A stretch of DNA of 48,167 nt, from IMG/VR virus record IMGVR_UViG_3300044949_002573, positions 1-48,167 of that record, one strand, 5' to 3'. The stretch comes from a virus. The first letter of the stretch is position 1, and each line of letters begins with the position of its first letter. Positions 26,801 through 35,568 of this stretch are shown here, piece by piece. The position numbers and the translations under genes were made by a program. The notes beneath the pieces are model-generated. The model ran no database searches, was not told the DNA's origin, and saw only the letters and a program-made list of their open reading frames with translations.

Positions 26801-28732
26801 GGAGCACTTGCTGGTGCTGTTATTGGCGGTCTTGGTGGTGCGTTCAAGGGAATGATTAATGCCGGCAAGCAAGAAGCCAAAAAAGCAAAGAAGGCTATGG
26901 AAAACAACATGGCCGAGGTTTTCAAATCTGTTGTAAAACAAGGTGCAGGAAATTTCTTCAGGAGCCAAGACCAACTCGCAGCACTAAAAGAAGCCGGAAT
27001 AGACACTTCAACGATGAAGGACAGGGGTTCATTCGAAGGTATTGGCGCAGGGTATCTAGCGAAAGCCGCCAACATAAAATCGATGGTAACCGGGAATGTC
27101 AAAACAGGCGGCACAGCTGCATCAATTGCTTCGAACAAAGCCCTTCTAGAAAAAGTCTTGAATGAACAAGAAAAGAGTGGGGTAATTACAACAGAAAAAG
27201 AACGCAAAGATATGTTCAAGAGTGATACCGCCGTTCAGTCAGCCCTAAATGCTGCTGGAACAGTTTCATTGGGTGAGACAAGCGCTTATCAAATGCAAGA
27301 CAGGGTTATAACAAACCGTCTTGACCAGTTTGTGAAAATGTCAGGAAAATCAATTCCAGAGCTTGAAAAAATGGCTCATGAGTTGGGGTTCAACTTATAT
27401 GACACAACAATAAAATTCACAGATGCTCTAAAGGGCATGGGTATGGCTGCTGGAAAATCAGCTGACCAAATGAAGCAGGCGTTCGTTGACATAGTTCTTG
27501 CTGGCGGAAATGCGTTCACCAAGAAAAGAGAACAACAAACAGCACAGAAAACAATAAATCAGTCCTCGCAAGGATTTAGAGACCAGATGTTGTCCGGTGG
27601 ATTAGGTGCAACAGAAAAAACCGCAGCAACTGATACGTATTTTGAAAACTACTTTGCTCAGGCCACAGCTGCCGCTGGCGGAGACGGAGTAGAAGCATAT
27701 TTAACAACGATGAATCTGTTCGGCCAGGGCGAAGAGGGTGGAGCTTTTGCAAAGGGTGCAACTTTTGAGGGAATGGGCGCTGATGTTTTAAATAATGAAA
27801 CATTGAAAGCTCAATTAGCCACAATGCAAAAAGAAATGCTTGGAACAGCAACCACCCAGGTATCCGGCCTGTTAACTGAAGCTGGTTTTGCAGGAGACGC
27901 TGGGCAGATTAAAGAGCGACTAACAACAATGTCTCAAGACCCAGCAAAGTTTGCTGCATTCTTGCGTCAAATGCAAGCAGGAGAACTAAATTTTGGTGCA
28001 ACTGGAAATCAAGACCCAACAAATGCCTTGAACTTTGCTCTTAATAAGGCTGGACTTGGTGGTTTGACAACAACAGCACTAGAAGACCTAACTGGTGACG
28101 GTGGAGCAAAAGACCTTGACGAAGTCGCCAACAAGATGGACACTGCCAGCAAAGACTTCAAGAAGGGTGTAGAACAGTTTACGGCTGCAACAAAAGATTT
28201 TTTCAGCGGTAAGTCTGATACTCCAACATGGTGGTCTACTGCCCCAGACTGGTACAAGGCCGACACATCGACGCCACGTGGGGACACAACATCAAGCCGG
28301 CTTTCACAAACAATGTCTCGTCATGCAGAAATGAACTCACAACTAACAGGAAACAGAACAGTAACGTCGTCTTGGAGAAATCACTCACTCGGCTCTATAA
28401 ATTCAGACCACGTAACAGGGAAGGCATATGACCTGATTGGTCAGAATCTTGGCCAGTACCAGCGCTTGGTTCATGCAAACGGTGGGTTTGCCGAGTTCCA
28501 CGGAACACTTGCCGACAGACACCTGCATGTTGTTCCTGGTGCTGGATATGGTGACTCACCAGTTCCTTCGATGTCGCGGGTGTCTTCTGGTGGCTCTGGT
28601 GGTTCTTCAAGTTCAAATACAATGACTGTGTCAATAAACGTAAATGGCGGAAACGGTTCACCAGAACAAGTTGCGAACATGGTAATGATGAAGCTCAACG
28701 AAGAGCGAAGAAAGATGAATGAAAGAACATGA
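23819..28732 (+). CDS. Tape measure protein with C-terminal M15-like peptidase domain
   Basis: A 1637-residue protein, the longest complete gene here, that sets tail length and is ejected with DNA. It has a helical N-terminus, Ala/Gly-rich hydrophobic stretches (roughly 85-145 and 920-1020, with GAAGGAALGSYLGPYGALAG) suited to membrane insertion, and a Gly/Arg linker around 560-600. The C-terminal 150 residues resemble a LAS/M15 peptidase: H1531 and D1538 in SDHVTGKAYDL, and HLH with H1570 near DRHLHVVPG, are the expected zinc ligands. It would cut host peptidoglycan cross-links during entry. LSSG occurs twice (Leu 589 and 602). It ends with an ATGA overlap to the next gene. Confidence 0.92.
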   Translation: MADELVKIKISFDAKTKDLVKARLELLALDRAAKKLGSRDLGAQMARSSLSFETTSRKFKKSFDVIDAGVKMAGKAMTKFLMTAIKGVILEMGLLSATMLATHALFAAGRFLMKAYQGAMQLVAGGAAAMTMALGAAAAAVREQQAAMYAYRGKGAQQFGSAMNQTRMAMRNLQADADLAVLGIDGLNKAYGVMSKTMSSTQINASGKAIKALMDFGSAGQDPQKAIEQVAAVVAALNDQKKSLADVKAAASQLGPEMQKALKESKFTQTKEGFRDALFSGLLAEKGGVAGQFAAINNTLIGQLKSYMTRLRTEFADFGDQFLEPTKGAFEGVFKIIRRDLQRISATIQQSMGFETITDGFVGAVDGVSNWMVKTIREYLPKAVGMFDRIGDWMLNFKQGWRRVTEYMRPLQDGARVLEKAFKPIGKALQGGASNLWLFNDLLQKNEGEVTAFGEALGGMITKGSELFMNLKKGFFDLLPFLTKIVNMVSQVLGMMTKLLTGTMGQGLMSALAPLLAFSLAGRAMGKVTGRMAPEAGRLTTQQMNVTAGTVTVGGSPVPGAGGGGRGGRRGPVGPGGGGAVVGPGSPALSSGATRVSSSTSLSSGAAGPVLASTVLAAQRHRTFLGQRGVAGISPTGHVTDMGHEARRGSFDQGNISKEAYDQRALSAFRGGGAVGLDPFSGYTMRGAMGMGKALVFDQAAGSWYDERAAQREKNAEDRAYNRALAAEKERAAAAYIPAGEAGTGTARQRRARRAAAESAADMPFRDVRGSALKDFAQSGMDRVTSTGLKAYGAAAGGMAFLQGGRYDPNMKSQTVMYNPDGTIKTEQVRVGGTKKKPIFETRNVMQETTGGIVDVDSMRQSAIARYNNSQLSIEDGGTGRTGAISKRMEKLRLARDINRINRNETKFGAASNKFGKSMGGKMGAGMGLGIASQYAPEEMQGAMALGGVVSQFDARAGMAVAGLGAAYNAQSAGAGLMAGAAGGAALGSYLGPYGALAGAVIGGLGGAFKGMINAGKQEAKKAKKAMENNMAEVFKSVVKQGAGNFFRSQDQLAALKEAGIDTSTMKDRGSFEGIGAGYLAKAANIKSMVTGNVKTGGTAASIASNKALLEKVLNEQEKSGVITTEKERKDMFKSDTAVQSALNAAGTVSLGETSAYQMQDRVITNRLDQFVKMSGKSIPELEKMAHELGFNLYDTTIKFTDALKGMGMAAGKSADQMKQAFVDIVLAGGNAFTKKREQQTAQKTINQSSQGFRDQMLSGGLGATEKTAATDTYFENYFAQATAAAGGDGVEAYLTTMNLFGQGEEGGAFAKGATFEGMGADVLNNETLKAQLATMQKEMLGTATTQVSGLLTEAGFAGDAGQIKERLTTMSQDPAKFAAFLRQMQAGELNFGATGNQDPTNALNFALNKAGLGGLTTTALEDLTGDGGAKDLDEVANKMDTASKDFKKGVEQFTAATKDFFSGKSDTPTWWSTAPDWYKADTSTPRGDTTSSRLSQTMSRHAEMNSQLTGNRTVTSSWRNHSLGSINSDHVTGKAYDLIGQNLGQYQRLVHANGGFAEFHGTLADRHLHVVPGAGYGDSPVPSMSRVSSGGSGGSSSSNTMTVSINVNGGNGSPEQVANMVMMKLNEERRKMNERT

Positions 28733-30345
28733 GCTTCAAATACTCATTTAATGAATATCAATGGATAACCGTTGCTTATACCAAGCCGAATAGCCAAAGA
28801 CCAAATTGGCCAATAAAACAAACATTTAAATGCATAAACAAATCTGGAACCAATATAGAACCAAGAAACCACCCTGATTGGGAGGTCCAAAATAATGGAA
28901 ATAAATACTGGTCACCATATGCCACGCCAGCATCAAAACCAAATACATCCACCTATATTGTTTACAACACAAATGACGAGTTTACTTATCAATCAGGTTT
29001 TTTGCCGGTATCAACAGTTGACCTTGTTTTGCCAAATGCGACAAAAGGCATACAAGTACATAAAGAACAGTTTGTAGACAACAACACCTCAAAGGTTTAT
29101 GCCAACGAAATATACTCTGTTACTAAAGATTTTTTTATTTGGAGCGACACAGAGCTGCCAGACTCAAAAAATCCATATTCAACATATAGAATACCTAAGT
29201 GGAGAAAACAGTCAGACACGCTAAGCCAGGATTACACTCCGTATTGGTATCATCCATCTTTAAAGCAATTTTTTCCAGTATCTAAAAAATTAGCCGATGC
29301 TCAATACAACGCTTTGGCAAAGGTTGATTTATATACTTCTTTTCGAGGAGAAGCATCTGATTTCAATTTGAGTACTTTTACTAAAGCAAAAATTGAATAC
29401 CTGGAATCAAAAGGTCTTTCGAATAGAGAGGCTGTTGAAAGGGCTAGAGCTGAAGCGGCAGTAGCAGCTGCAGCCGCTGGAGCAGGAAGTAGTGGTGCTG
29501 CCGGCGGAAAAGCTGGCTCTCGTTCATCTGCAACAAAGAATGCCACTACAAGCCGAACGAATCAATCATCAGCTACAGCACAGGGTGAATATGGACAGAA
29601 TGATGCTGGGACCCAGAACAGGGCAGTTGTTGCAACAATAAAAAAATCAATAAATTCAAGAGTTCTAGCACTTGGTGATACAACAAAAGCAGAAATGATT
29701 CAGTACTACAGGGCTCCAGATGGAGACTATTCACTAACACCTGACAGGTTTCAATTCAGATACTACCCAAACAATGTTTCATACACTGACCTTGGAGCAA
29801 ACTGGACAGAAGTAGACAGAGTCAATAATTCACCATTTGTTGATTTTAGAAACTTCAAACTAATGAAAATTTCTTTTGAGTTTGTCGTTGGTGATAACAC
29901 AAACCTGATGACATCCTGTGATGATGAATTAAAAATGCTTCGGCAAATGGCAACAAGACCAGAATCTGTAATTTTTCTAGGAATGGACAAAATGTTTACC
30001 GAGCAGCTCATCTACCCATCGTGGACCGGTGGTTCCGGTATTGAATTTGCGATTGTAGATTTAACAATAAACTCAGTGCAGAGAGTACAGCAACCACCTG
30101 ATGCAAATAGCTCATCATCCCCAAGGGGAGAAATAGCGCGAGCAACCTGCAATATAACAATGCAGGAATTACCACTAGAGGGGCCAAATCTAATAGTGCT
30201 TCCTCGTCTAGTTGAGATATCCACCCCGACCCCGGGAACACCAACCCCAGGACCAGGAACATGCATACCGCAAATATGGTCCAATCCTGGTGTTACGAAA
30301 AACAGAGAAGTATCTGGGTGTCCGAATGAACAGACGATTCCATAA
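28729..30345 (+). CDS. Baseplate/tail hub-associated protein, probable gp53/XkdP-like adaptor
   Basis: A 538-residue protein starting in an ATGA overlap with tape measure. Residues 1-240 are Tyr/Asn/Pro-rich and unlike anything I recognise. Then comes an Ala/Gly low-complexity linker (about 243-270). The C-terminal domain (about 330-500) holds RFQFRYYPNNVSYTDLG, FKLMKISFEFVVGDN and DDELKMLRQMATRPES, a pattern of tail proteins that lie between tape measure and hub in contractile phages. It ends with a PTPGTPTPGPGT linker and a short Cys-containing tail. Position between tape measure and hub supports a baseplate adaptor. Confidence 0.55.
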   Translation: MSFKYSFNEYQWITVAYTKPNSQRPNWPIKQTFKCINKSGTNIEPRNHPDWEVQNNGNKYWSPYATPASKPNTSTYIVYNTNDEFTYQSGFLPVSTVDLVLPNATKGIQVHKEQFVDNNTSKVYANEIYSVTKDFFIWSDTELPDSKNPYSTYRIPKWRKQSDTLSQDYTPYWYHPSLKQFFPVSKKLADAQYNALAKVDLYTSFRGEASDFNLSTFTKAKIEYLESKGLSNREAVERARAEAAVAAAAAGAGSSGAAGGKAGSRSSATKNATTSRTNQSSATAQGEYGQNDAGTQNRAVVATIKKSINSRVLALGDTTKAEMIQYYRAPDGDYSLTPDRFQFRYYPNNVSYTDLGANWTEVDRVNNSPFVDFRNFKLMKISFEFVVGDNTNLMTSCDDELKMLRQMATRPESVIFLGMDKMFTEQLIYPSWTGGSGIEFAIVDLTINSVQRVQQPPDANSSSSPRGEIARATCNITMQELPLEGPNLIVLPRLVEISTPTPGTPTPGPGTCIPQIWSNPGVTKNREVSGCPNEQTIP

Positions 30346-30347
30346 CC

Positions 30348-32108
30348 ATGGCCCAAGAACTTACAACTTTTACAAGTTGGTCATTTGCTAGAAACTTTTC
30401 TGGACCTCAGCAGAGAAGAATAATAATTGCAGATTTGCCCAATTTTGGCAAGGGCTCGTTTACCGATGTTTCTCAATTCGTCACTCAAGCAAGCGTTAAT
30501 TACACGATGGACATGGCTTCAGAACTATCTTTCGACATTCTTGACCCAGGCCTACTTATGTCTAAGAATAATTATTTTATTTTAGGAAGAGACATAATTT
30601 ACCAGACAGAAACAATAGGGCAGGTTGCCCCAGCAAGTTCTGTTACAAGACCAGTATCTCAACTTTTTGAAATTGCAAACGTTACAGTTTCTCAGGGTCC
30701 TGGTGGTAGTTGCTCTTATTCAGTCAAGTGTTACACCAAGGCGGTTCAGCAGATGAAGCGCGACAAAAAAGGTGGAACCATAAAGGGTGGCGGTAGCCAG
30801 TACGTAAAAAACGCAGCCAAGAAATATGGTTTAAAATTCGCAGGACAAGAAACAAGCAAGGGTGGCTCAACTACTTCTGCTAAGGGAAGTCGTGAGGCTG
30901 AGTCAGTTTGGGACATAATTCAAAGAATCGCTGAGTCTGCAAAATTTGTTTGTTTTGAAGTTGATGGGTATCTTATTTTCGCATCTGAGCAATGGCTTCT
31001 TCACAAGTGGGGTGTTGATAGAAGAACTGTCCCAAATATGATTCCAGACAAGAAAAATCCTGGAAAGAAAAAGCAAAAAGGATTCAAAGAGCAAAGATGG
31101 ATTCCTTTGCAATTTCCAAACGATTCTATTGACTATGTTGGGACTCCAGGAAGATTCTTGCTCACAGAACATCCGAATATAACAAAGTCAGACAACGACC
31201 CATACGCAGGAGACGGTGGTTGCACTGTCGAAAGAGTTAACGGGACACAGCTGAGACCAGGAATGACGGCTTATGTTGGGACAGTTCCAAACATGTCAGG
31301 GTTTTATTTGATAACTGATGTTTCATTTAATGAGATGTCCCCAGATGCCGTATCTGTATCATTCAGAACTGTTGAAAGAACTGAACAGCAAAAGAAAAAT
31401 TTAAAACTATTGCCAATTGGAGAAAAATACACTCAGACATACGTCGTTGACAGGTCTGCTTTGCCTCAAATAAAAACAACTGTAGAAGAGGCTCGTTCAG
31501 CTTCAGGACAGCCAATTACTAAAAACTCTATTGATTCCAGAATTCTTCCCTTGCCCACGAATGCAAACAGATATCTATATCCGTCAATGGTTTATGCGAA
31601 TATTACAAGCACACATGCAATGATAAAAAATCAAATAACAGGTGGAGAGCCAGACTCTTTGAGCACGAACGATAAAGACACGGTTATTTACGTTGGAAAT
31701 TTAGACCTTTATAATCGCCCAGTTTTACCGTTCTCGTTGCCAGGAAGAACCCCCGACCCATATGGTATTCACACAACGTACTCCACGACACTCGTGCAGC
31801 AGTACGGAAATGAGTGGAGATGCGTGATTCTCCCGACTATTTACACAGTCGGTGGAGTAGCAGTAGAAAAGACTGTTGCCGAAGTGGAGGCCGCGTTTTT
31901 GGCTGCTGGCGGATACGAGGGAAATGGGAAGCACCTAGGTGTAGTGCGTGGAGACACCGAGAAGAAGGCTCGTCTGAATGGTAGGGACTATGCCTTTTTG
32001 ATTTCTATGCAACAGGAACAGATTTCAATCAATAGATTTCCTAATGTTTCTGGAAGTTTATACTTAATACCAAATACCGCTGGTGGCATAGATTCATCAT
32101 GGTATTAA
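30348..32108 (+). CDS. Baseplate hub protein (gpD/XkdQ/gp27-like)
   Basis: A 586-residue protein that should form the trimeric hub under the tail tube. It opens with a beta-rich domain (FTDVSQFVTQASVNYTMDMASELSFDI, 37-64) typical of gpD/XkdQ N-termini, followed by a domain with ESVWDIIQRIAESAKFVCFEVDGYLIF near 190-215, the region found in late control D proteins. GMTAYVG...GFYLITDVSF (about 305-330) fits the hub second barrel. A long C-terminal extension (about 350-586) with many Thr/Asn is additional and may contact the spike or wedge. Confidence 0.75.
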   Translation: MAQELTTFTSWSFARNFSGPQQRRIIIADLPNFGKGSFTDVSQFVTQASVNYTMDMASELSFDILDPGLLMSKNNYFILGRDIIYQTETIGQVAPASSVTRPVSQLFEIANVTVSQGPGGSCSYSVKCYTKAVQQMKRDKKGGTIKGGGSQYVKNAAKKYGLKFAGQETSKGGSTTSAKGSREAESVWDIIQRIAESAKFVCFEVDGYLIFASEQWLLHKWGVDRRTVPNMIPDKKNPGKKKQKGFKEQRWIPLQFPNDSIDYVGTPGRFLLTEHPNITKSDNDPYAGDGGCTVERVNGTQLRPGMTAYVGTVPNMSGFYLITDVSFNEMSPDAVSVSFRTVERTEQQKKNLKLLPIGEKYTQTYVVDRSALPQIKTTVEEARSASGQPITKNSIDSRILPLPTNANRYLYPSMVYANITSTHAMIKNQITGGEPDSLSTNDKDTVIYVGNLDLYNRPVLPFSLPGRTPDPYGIHTTYSTTLVQQYGNEWRCVILPTIYTVGGVAVEKTVAEVEAAFLAAGGYEGNGKHLGVVRGDTEKKARLNGRDYAFLISMQQEQISINRFPNVSGSLYLIPNTAGGIDSSWY

Positions 32109-32140
32109 TAAAGTAAAATAGAATACGAAAGGAGACAAAA

Positions 32141-32500
32141 ATGACAAAAAGACCATCATTAGTTGATAACAAAAAAGCTTCTAAGCACCTACTTACGCCT
32201 GGAAGGTTTTATAAGGGTCGAGTTACTTTTGTCAACCCTAAGGGCCAGGTATCTGTATTCTTATCGGATATCAAATGTAGCTACGATTCGGTGACCCCAG
32301 TCGGCACAACTGCTACGCAAAAGTTAAAGATTGGCGATGTTGTTGATTGTGCTTTTACAGATGAGTTTTTTACAGATATTGTTGTTTTTGGTTCTAGTAA
32401 TTTCAGGGAAGACGTTTTTGCATCCAAAGTAATTGTTGACTCTTTGGTTGACGAGATTGCATCGTTGAAAGCTCGCGTAACTGCATTGGAGAATCAATAA
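32141..32500 (+). CDS. Probable baseplate spike/OB-fold protein
   Basis: A 119-residue protein between hub and gp25. Residues 20-85 are beta-rich with the alternation of an OB fold (GRFYKGRVTFVNPKGQVSVFL, LKIGDVVDCAFTDEF) and residues 90-119 form a short coiled coil (LVDEIASLKARVTALENQ). An OB domain plus trimerising helix suits the neck of a central spike (gpV/gp5 type), but there is no beta-helix or HxH tip, so a membrane-piercing needle is not visible. The stop overlaps the gp25 start by one base. Confidence 0.55.
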   Translation: MTKRPSLVDNKKASKHLLTPGRFYKGRVTFVNPKGQVSVFLSDIKCSYDSVTPVGTTATQKLKIGDVVDCAFTDEFFTDIVVFGSSNFREDVFASKVIVDSLVDEIASLKARVTALENQ

Positions 32501-32796
32501 TGGATATGCTTGCATTCCCGATTAGATTCGATAGTAGTGGGTTTAAAAAACACCGCGAAGGAAGCGACGAATACTACACACAGCTCTTGTCTATTTGCAT
32601 GTTGACCGAACCAATGACTCATCCTTTCACCCCAAGATTTGGGGTAAATGACCCAGCATTTAGAGGAATTGATAAAGGGTTATTCGTTTTAAATGCTGCG
32701 CGTTATGTCCCTGAGGTAAAAATAACATCAGTTTTGACAACAGAAGATTCTGACTCAAATGCAAAAGTCACGTTCTCATTCGATGTTTTGGTATAG
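32500..32796 (+). CDS. gp25-like baseplate wedge protein
   Basis: A 98-residue member of the gp25/W family that joins sheath and wedge and triggers contraction. It starts FPIRFDSSGF, contains a helix with YTQLLSICMLTEPMTHPFTPRFGV, where the more usual family text has L(L/F)T.pGER...P.FG, and ends in beta strands (VKITSVLTTEDSDSNAKVTFSFDV). Length is slightly below the common 110-130. The order gp25, J, I is the classic P2/Mu baseplate order and supports it. Confidence 0.78.
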   Translation: MDMLAFPIRFDSSGFKKHREGSDEYYTQLLSICMLTEPMTHPFTPRFGVNDPAFRGIDKGLFVLNAARYVPEVKITSVLTTEDSDSNAKVTFSFDVLV

Positions 32797-32805
32797 GAGA
32801 AAATA

Positions 32806-34254
32806 GTGCCTGCAGATTTTTCAGACTTCATCGACCTTACAATATTCGACCTTGAGCCTGGCGATGTCTATAAAGACTCACTAGAGCTTGCGCGGTTAAC
32901 GCTTCCGAGCTTTGAGTTGAGAACGGGGACACCAGAAGACGCAATTTTTCAAGCAATGGCTTATGTCAGCTCGTTAAACATAGCTGCAATAAATAGGCTT
33001 CCAAACAGACTTATGGCTGGCTTGATGGCGATACTTGGCTTCACAAGACAGGAGGGTGTTGCTTCAGAGGTAGATGTAATATTCACTCTTAATTCGTACA
33101 ATGGTGGGACAATCCCGGCTGGAACTGTAGTTAGTTTTGAAACATTTTACGAAGACGAACTTCAAGAGTACGCATTTCAAACATTAGAGGCAGTCGAAGT
33201 AGGAGCTGTTGACCCGGAAAACGAAGAGCTGCCTTTTGCAGTAATACCGGTATATTGCTTAACCCTTGGGATAATTCCACCGATATCGGCAGATACAGAA
33301 TTAAGCGTAGTTTCTTCTGGAACAAATATAATATCGGCAATTGTGGCAAATCCAAGCGGATTTGTTAATGGCGTAAACCAAGATACCGACTCCGACTATC
33401 TGTCGCGTGCTGCCACATACCTTCGCTCATTGTCTTCTGTTATAAACAAGTCGTCACAACTAGACGCATATGTGCTCTCATCATTCCCTGGTGTTGTTGG
33501 AAAAGTGAAGTCATACGACTTGACCAACGGAGACAGCACTTCTGGAGACATATCGGTTAAAAGAACATCTGGGGTAATACGAACATTTAGAGATGGGGCC
33601 ACGAGTCTTGCGACAATACAGACTGAAGCACCTCACCTATTTATTGCAGGAGATTCTGTAAGATTTTCTGGTTGTGGAGAATTTAATGGAGAATTCGAAA
33701 TACTCGCAACCAGCGCTTCTACAATGGTTTTCACTTCGGTAGGTGCAAACAGTGCCAGTACGGTTGTTACTGGTTCGGCCTACGCAGGTGAAGATGAGGC
33801 TGGTTATGTATCAGTTTTTGCCTACGGTCTTAATTCGTATCTAAATACAACCGAAAAAGCAGCAGTAAAATCGGACGTTCAGAATTCATCAATTGCTGGA
33901 CTCACGATAAATGTTCTTGACCCAACGCTAGTGAATTTAACGGTAAACGCAAATGTAATTATAAATGATTTGTATGACGCCACTGTTCTTCAATCTTCAA
34001 TTATTGATGCTGTTGTTCAATTCTTGAGTCCTGGAAGTTTTCCTTCGAACCTAGACAGGGTTAGAACAAGCCAAATTATTTCCATCATCGCCAACGTCCC
34101 TGGTGTTGTTTATGTTGACGAAATAACAATTTCACCAGTTGGAAGTGGTTGGCTTCCAAAATACGGAAATGATTTACTGTTCTTGAACAAAGGAACATTG
34201 CCAATAATCTCTCATGAGGATGTCACTTTGACGGTGACCGTTTTTGCTCCATAA
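32806..34254 (+). CDS. Baseplate J-like wedge protein
   Basis: A 482-residue baseplate wedge protein (gpJ/gp47 family) starting at GTG 32806 after GGAGAAAA. It begins with the family's helical entry (LPSFELRTGTPEDAIFQAMAYVSSL, near 30-55), then the beta-rich domain with NGGTIPAGTVVSF (105-118), the segment GVNQDTDSDYLSRAATYLRSL near 190 and C-terminal NLTVNANVIINDLYD...FPSNLDRVRTSQIISIIANVPGV, which matches J-domain ends. A middle insertion (about 250-325) is extra. Its stop overlaps the next start (TAATG). Confidence 0.9.
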   Translation: MPADFSDFIDLTIFDLEPGDVYKDSLELARLTLPSFELRTGTPEDAIFQAMAYVSSLNIAAINRLPNRLMAGLMAILGFTRQEGVASEVDVIFTLNSYNGGTIPAGTVVSFETFYEDELQEYAFQTLEAVEVGAVDPENEELPFAVIPVYCLTLGIIPPISADTELSVVSSGTNIISAIVANPSGFVNGVNQDTDSDYLSRAATYLRSLSSVINKSSQLDAYVLSSFPGVVGKVKSYDLTNGDSTSGDISVKRTSGVIRTFRDGATSLATIQTEAPHLFIAGDSVRFSGCGEFNGEFEILATSASTMVFTSVGANSASTVVTGSAYAGEDEAGYVSVFAYGLNSYLNTTEKAAVKSDVQNSSIAGLTINVLDPTLVNLTVNANVIINDLYDATVLQSSIIDAVVQFLSPGSFPSNLDRVRTSQIISIIANVPGVVYVDEITISPVGSGWLPKYGNDLLFLNKGTLPIISHEDVTLTVTVFAP

Positions 34255-35528
34255 TGCCAACAACAGTAAATCTTCTTCCGTGGTACGACTCTCTATCCAC
34301 AACAGGCGACGATGGGGTACCAGTATCCCTAGCCAGCACTGAGTACCCGCTTGGATGGGATACAGACAACGCAACCATCGGTATATCTCCAACAGACTTA
34401 AATGTGACTAACAAGTTTGTGGCCCTGGCTAATCCATCAAGTGCACAGAAAGTTACATACAGACTTCGCAATGTAAAGATAGCCCAAGACATGAATGGAA
34501 GCGGGCTTTCCTTTAATTGCAAACTAAAAACACTTGAAGAAGTCACCGTATCAACAAAATTATGGATAGATTCGGCGTCGGCAGTGTACTTTGTTGACCC
34601 AGAAACAAATATAGCTCAATCGGCGTCTTCTACTGTTTCATATCCGGTGGAGAGTAATACAAAAAAACTCTTTAGCGGACTTTACAATGCCGTTTACTCA
34701 AATACGGCATATGTCCCGAACGATTTAGTTAATCACTATGCAAACATAGACATTGAAGTAACAGGGCATAATGCCACTCCAATAAAAATGACAAATCCGA
34801 ATCTAATTAGAGAGTTGGGTTTTTATGAAAATCCATTCGTTGGACAATTCAGACACTTAATTCCAGATTTTTATTGGTCTATAGATTCTGAAGAAAGCTT
34901 TCCTTCATACCCATTTTATAGATTGATAGATGTTCTTACATCTTTTGCTGGTGATGCTAGGCGAGAATTCACAAGGATGTACGGATATGAGCAGGGTGAG
35001 CTTTATTCACCAGAACAAAAACTCAATTACTTCATAAATAGCTCGCTTGTTTCTCCATCATTTGTTCGTGAAGAGTACATGCCGTGGTTGGCACAATTTA
35101 CCGGCTCTGACCTAAAACAAAACTTCCAACTTCCAGACGGTTCTTTTTACCTCGATAACATAGCTAGCGCTGGAGCCTATACCGAATGGCAATTGCGTAA
35201 CTCATATTACGGAAGAGCCGCTGGAAGTAGGCAGTCAATGATTGACTCTGCAAAAAGAGTTTTAATAAAAACAGACGACGATGAACAGTCAACGCTTGGT
35301 GTTTCTTTGACTCCAAAATTTGGAGGAAATCCTTGGGCCATACGAATACAAACTCTTGCAAATGAAACGCTTGATGCCATCTCTGGCGAGTCAAGCAATT
35401 TGGTTCTTTCAGCAGTAGAGCCATCAAGGCCGCTTGGATTCGAAATAACACACTTAACAGTAGAAGAATTTTTATTGACACTTGACGACATCACGCTTGG
35501 TCTTCTGGGCGAATATCCACTGGGATAG
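34254..35528 (+). CDS. Tail protein I-like baseplate/fibre connector
   Basis: A 424-residue protein following J, the position of P2 gpI. The C-terminal half carries the I-type pattern: IPDFYWSIDSEESFPSYPFYRLIDVLTS (approximately 203-230), EEYMPWLAQFTG (about 276-287), and WQLRNSYYGRAAGSRQSMIDSAKRVL, where the R..I......h..GT motif of gpI has become AAGSRQSM. The N-terminal 190 residues are an added beta-rich domain (YRLRNVKIAQDMNGSGLSF). It would anchor tail fibres to the wedge. The repeat fibre gene follows after a 40 bp gap. Confidence 0.68.
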   Translation: MPTTVNLLPWYDSLSTTGDDGVPVSLASTEYPLGWDTDNATIGISPTDLNVTNKFVALANPSSAQKVTYRLRNVKIAQDMNGSGLSFNCKLKTLEEVTVSTKLWIDSASAVYFVDPETNIAQSASSTVSYPVESNTKKLFSGLYNAVYSNTAYVPNDLVNHYANIDIEVTGHNATPIKMTNPNLIRELGFYENPFVGQFRHLIPDFYWSIDSEESFPSYPFYRLIDVLTSFAGDARREFTRMYGYEQGELYSPEQKLNYFINSSLVSPSFVREEYMPWLAQFTGSDLKQNFQLPDGSFYLDNIASAGAYTEWQLRNSYYGRAAGSRQSMIDSAKRVLIKTDDDEQSTLGVSLTPKFGGNPWAIRIQTLANETLDAISGESSNLVLSAVEPSRPLGFEITHLTVEEFLLTLDDITLGLLGEYPLG

Positions 35529-35568
35529 CAATGATAAACTTTACAATTACAAATACAGGAGATTGACA

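Noticed and set aside
35482-35568. Longer N-terminus of the repeat fibre
   Set aside because: The 29 extra residues overlap the tail I gene and lack a ribosome site, while ATG 35569 has AGGAG at good distance.
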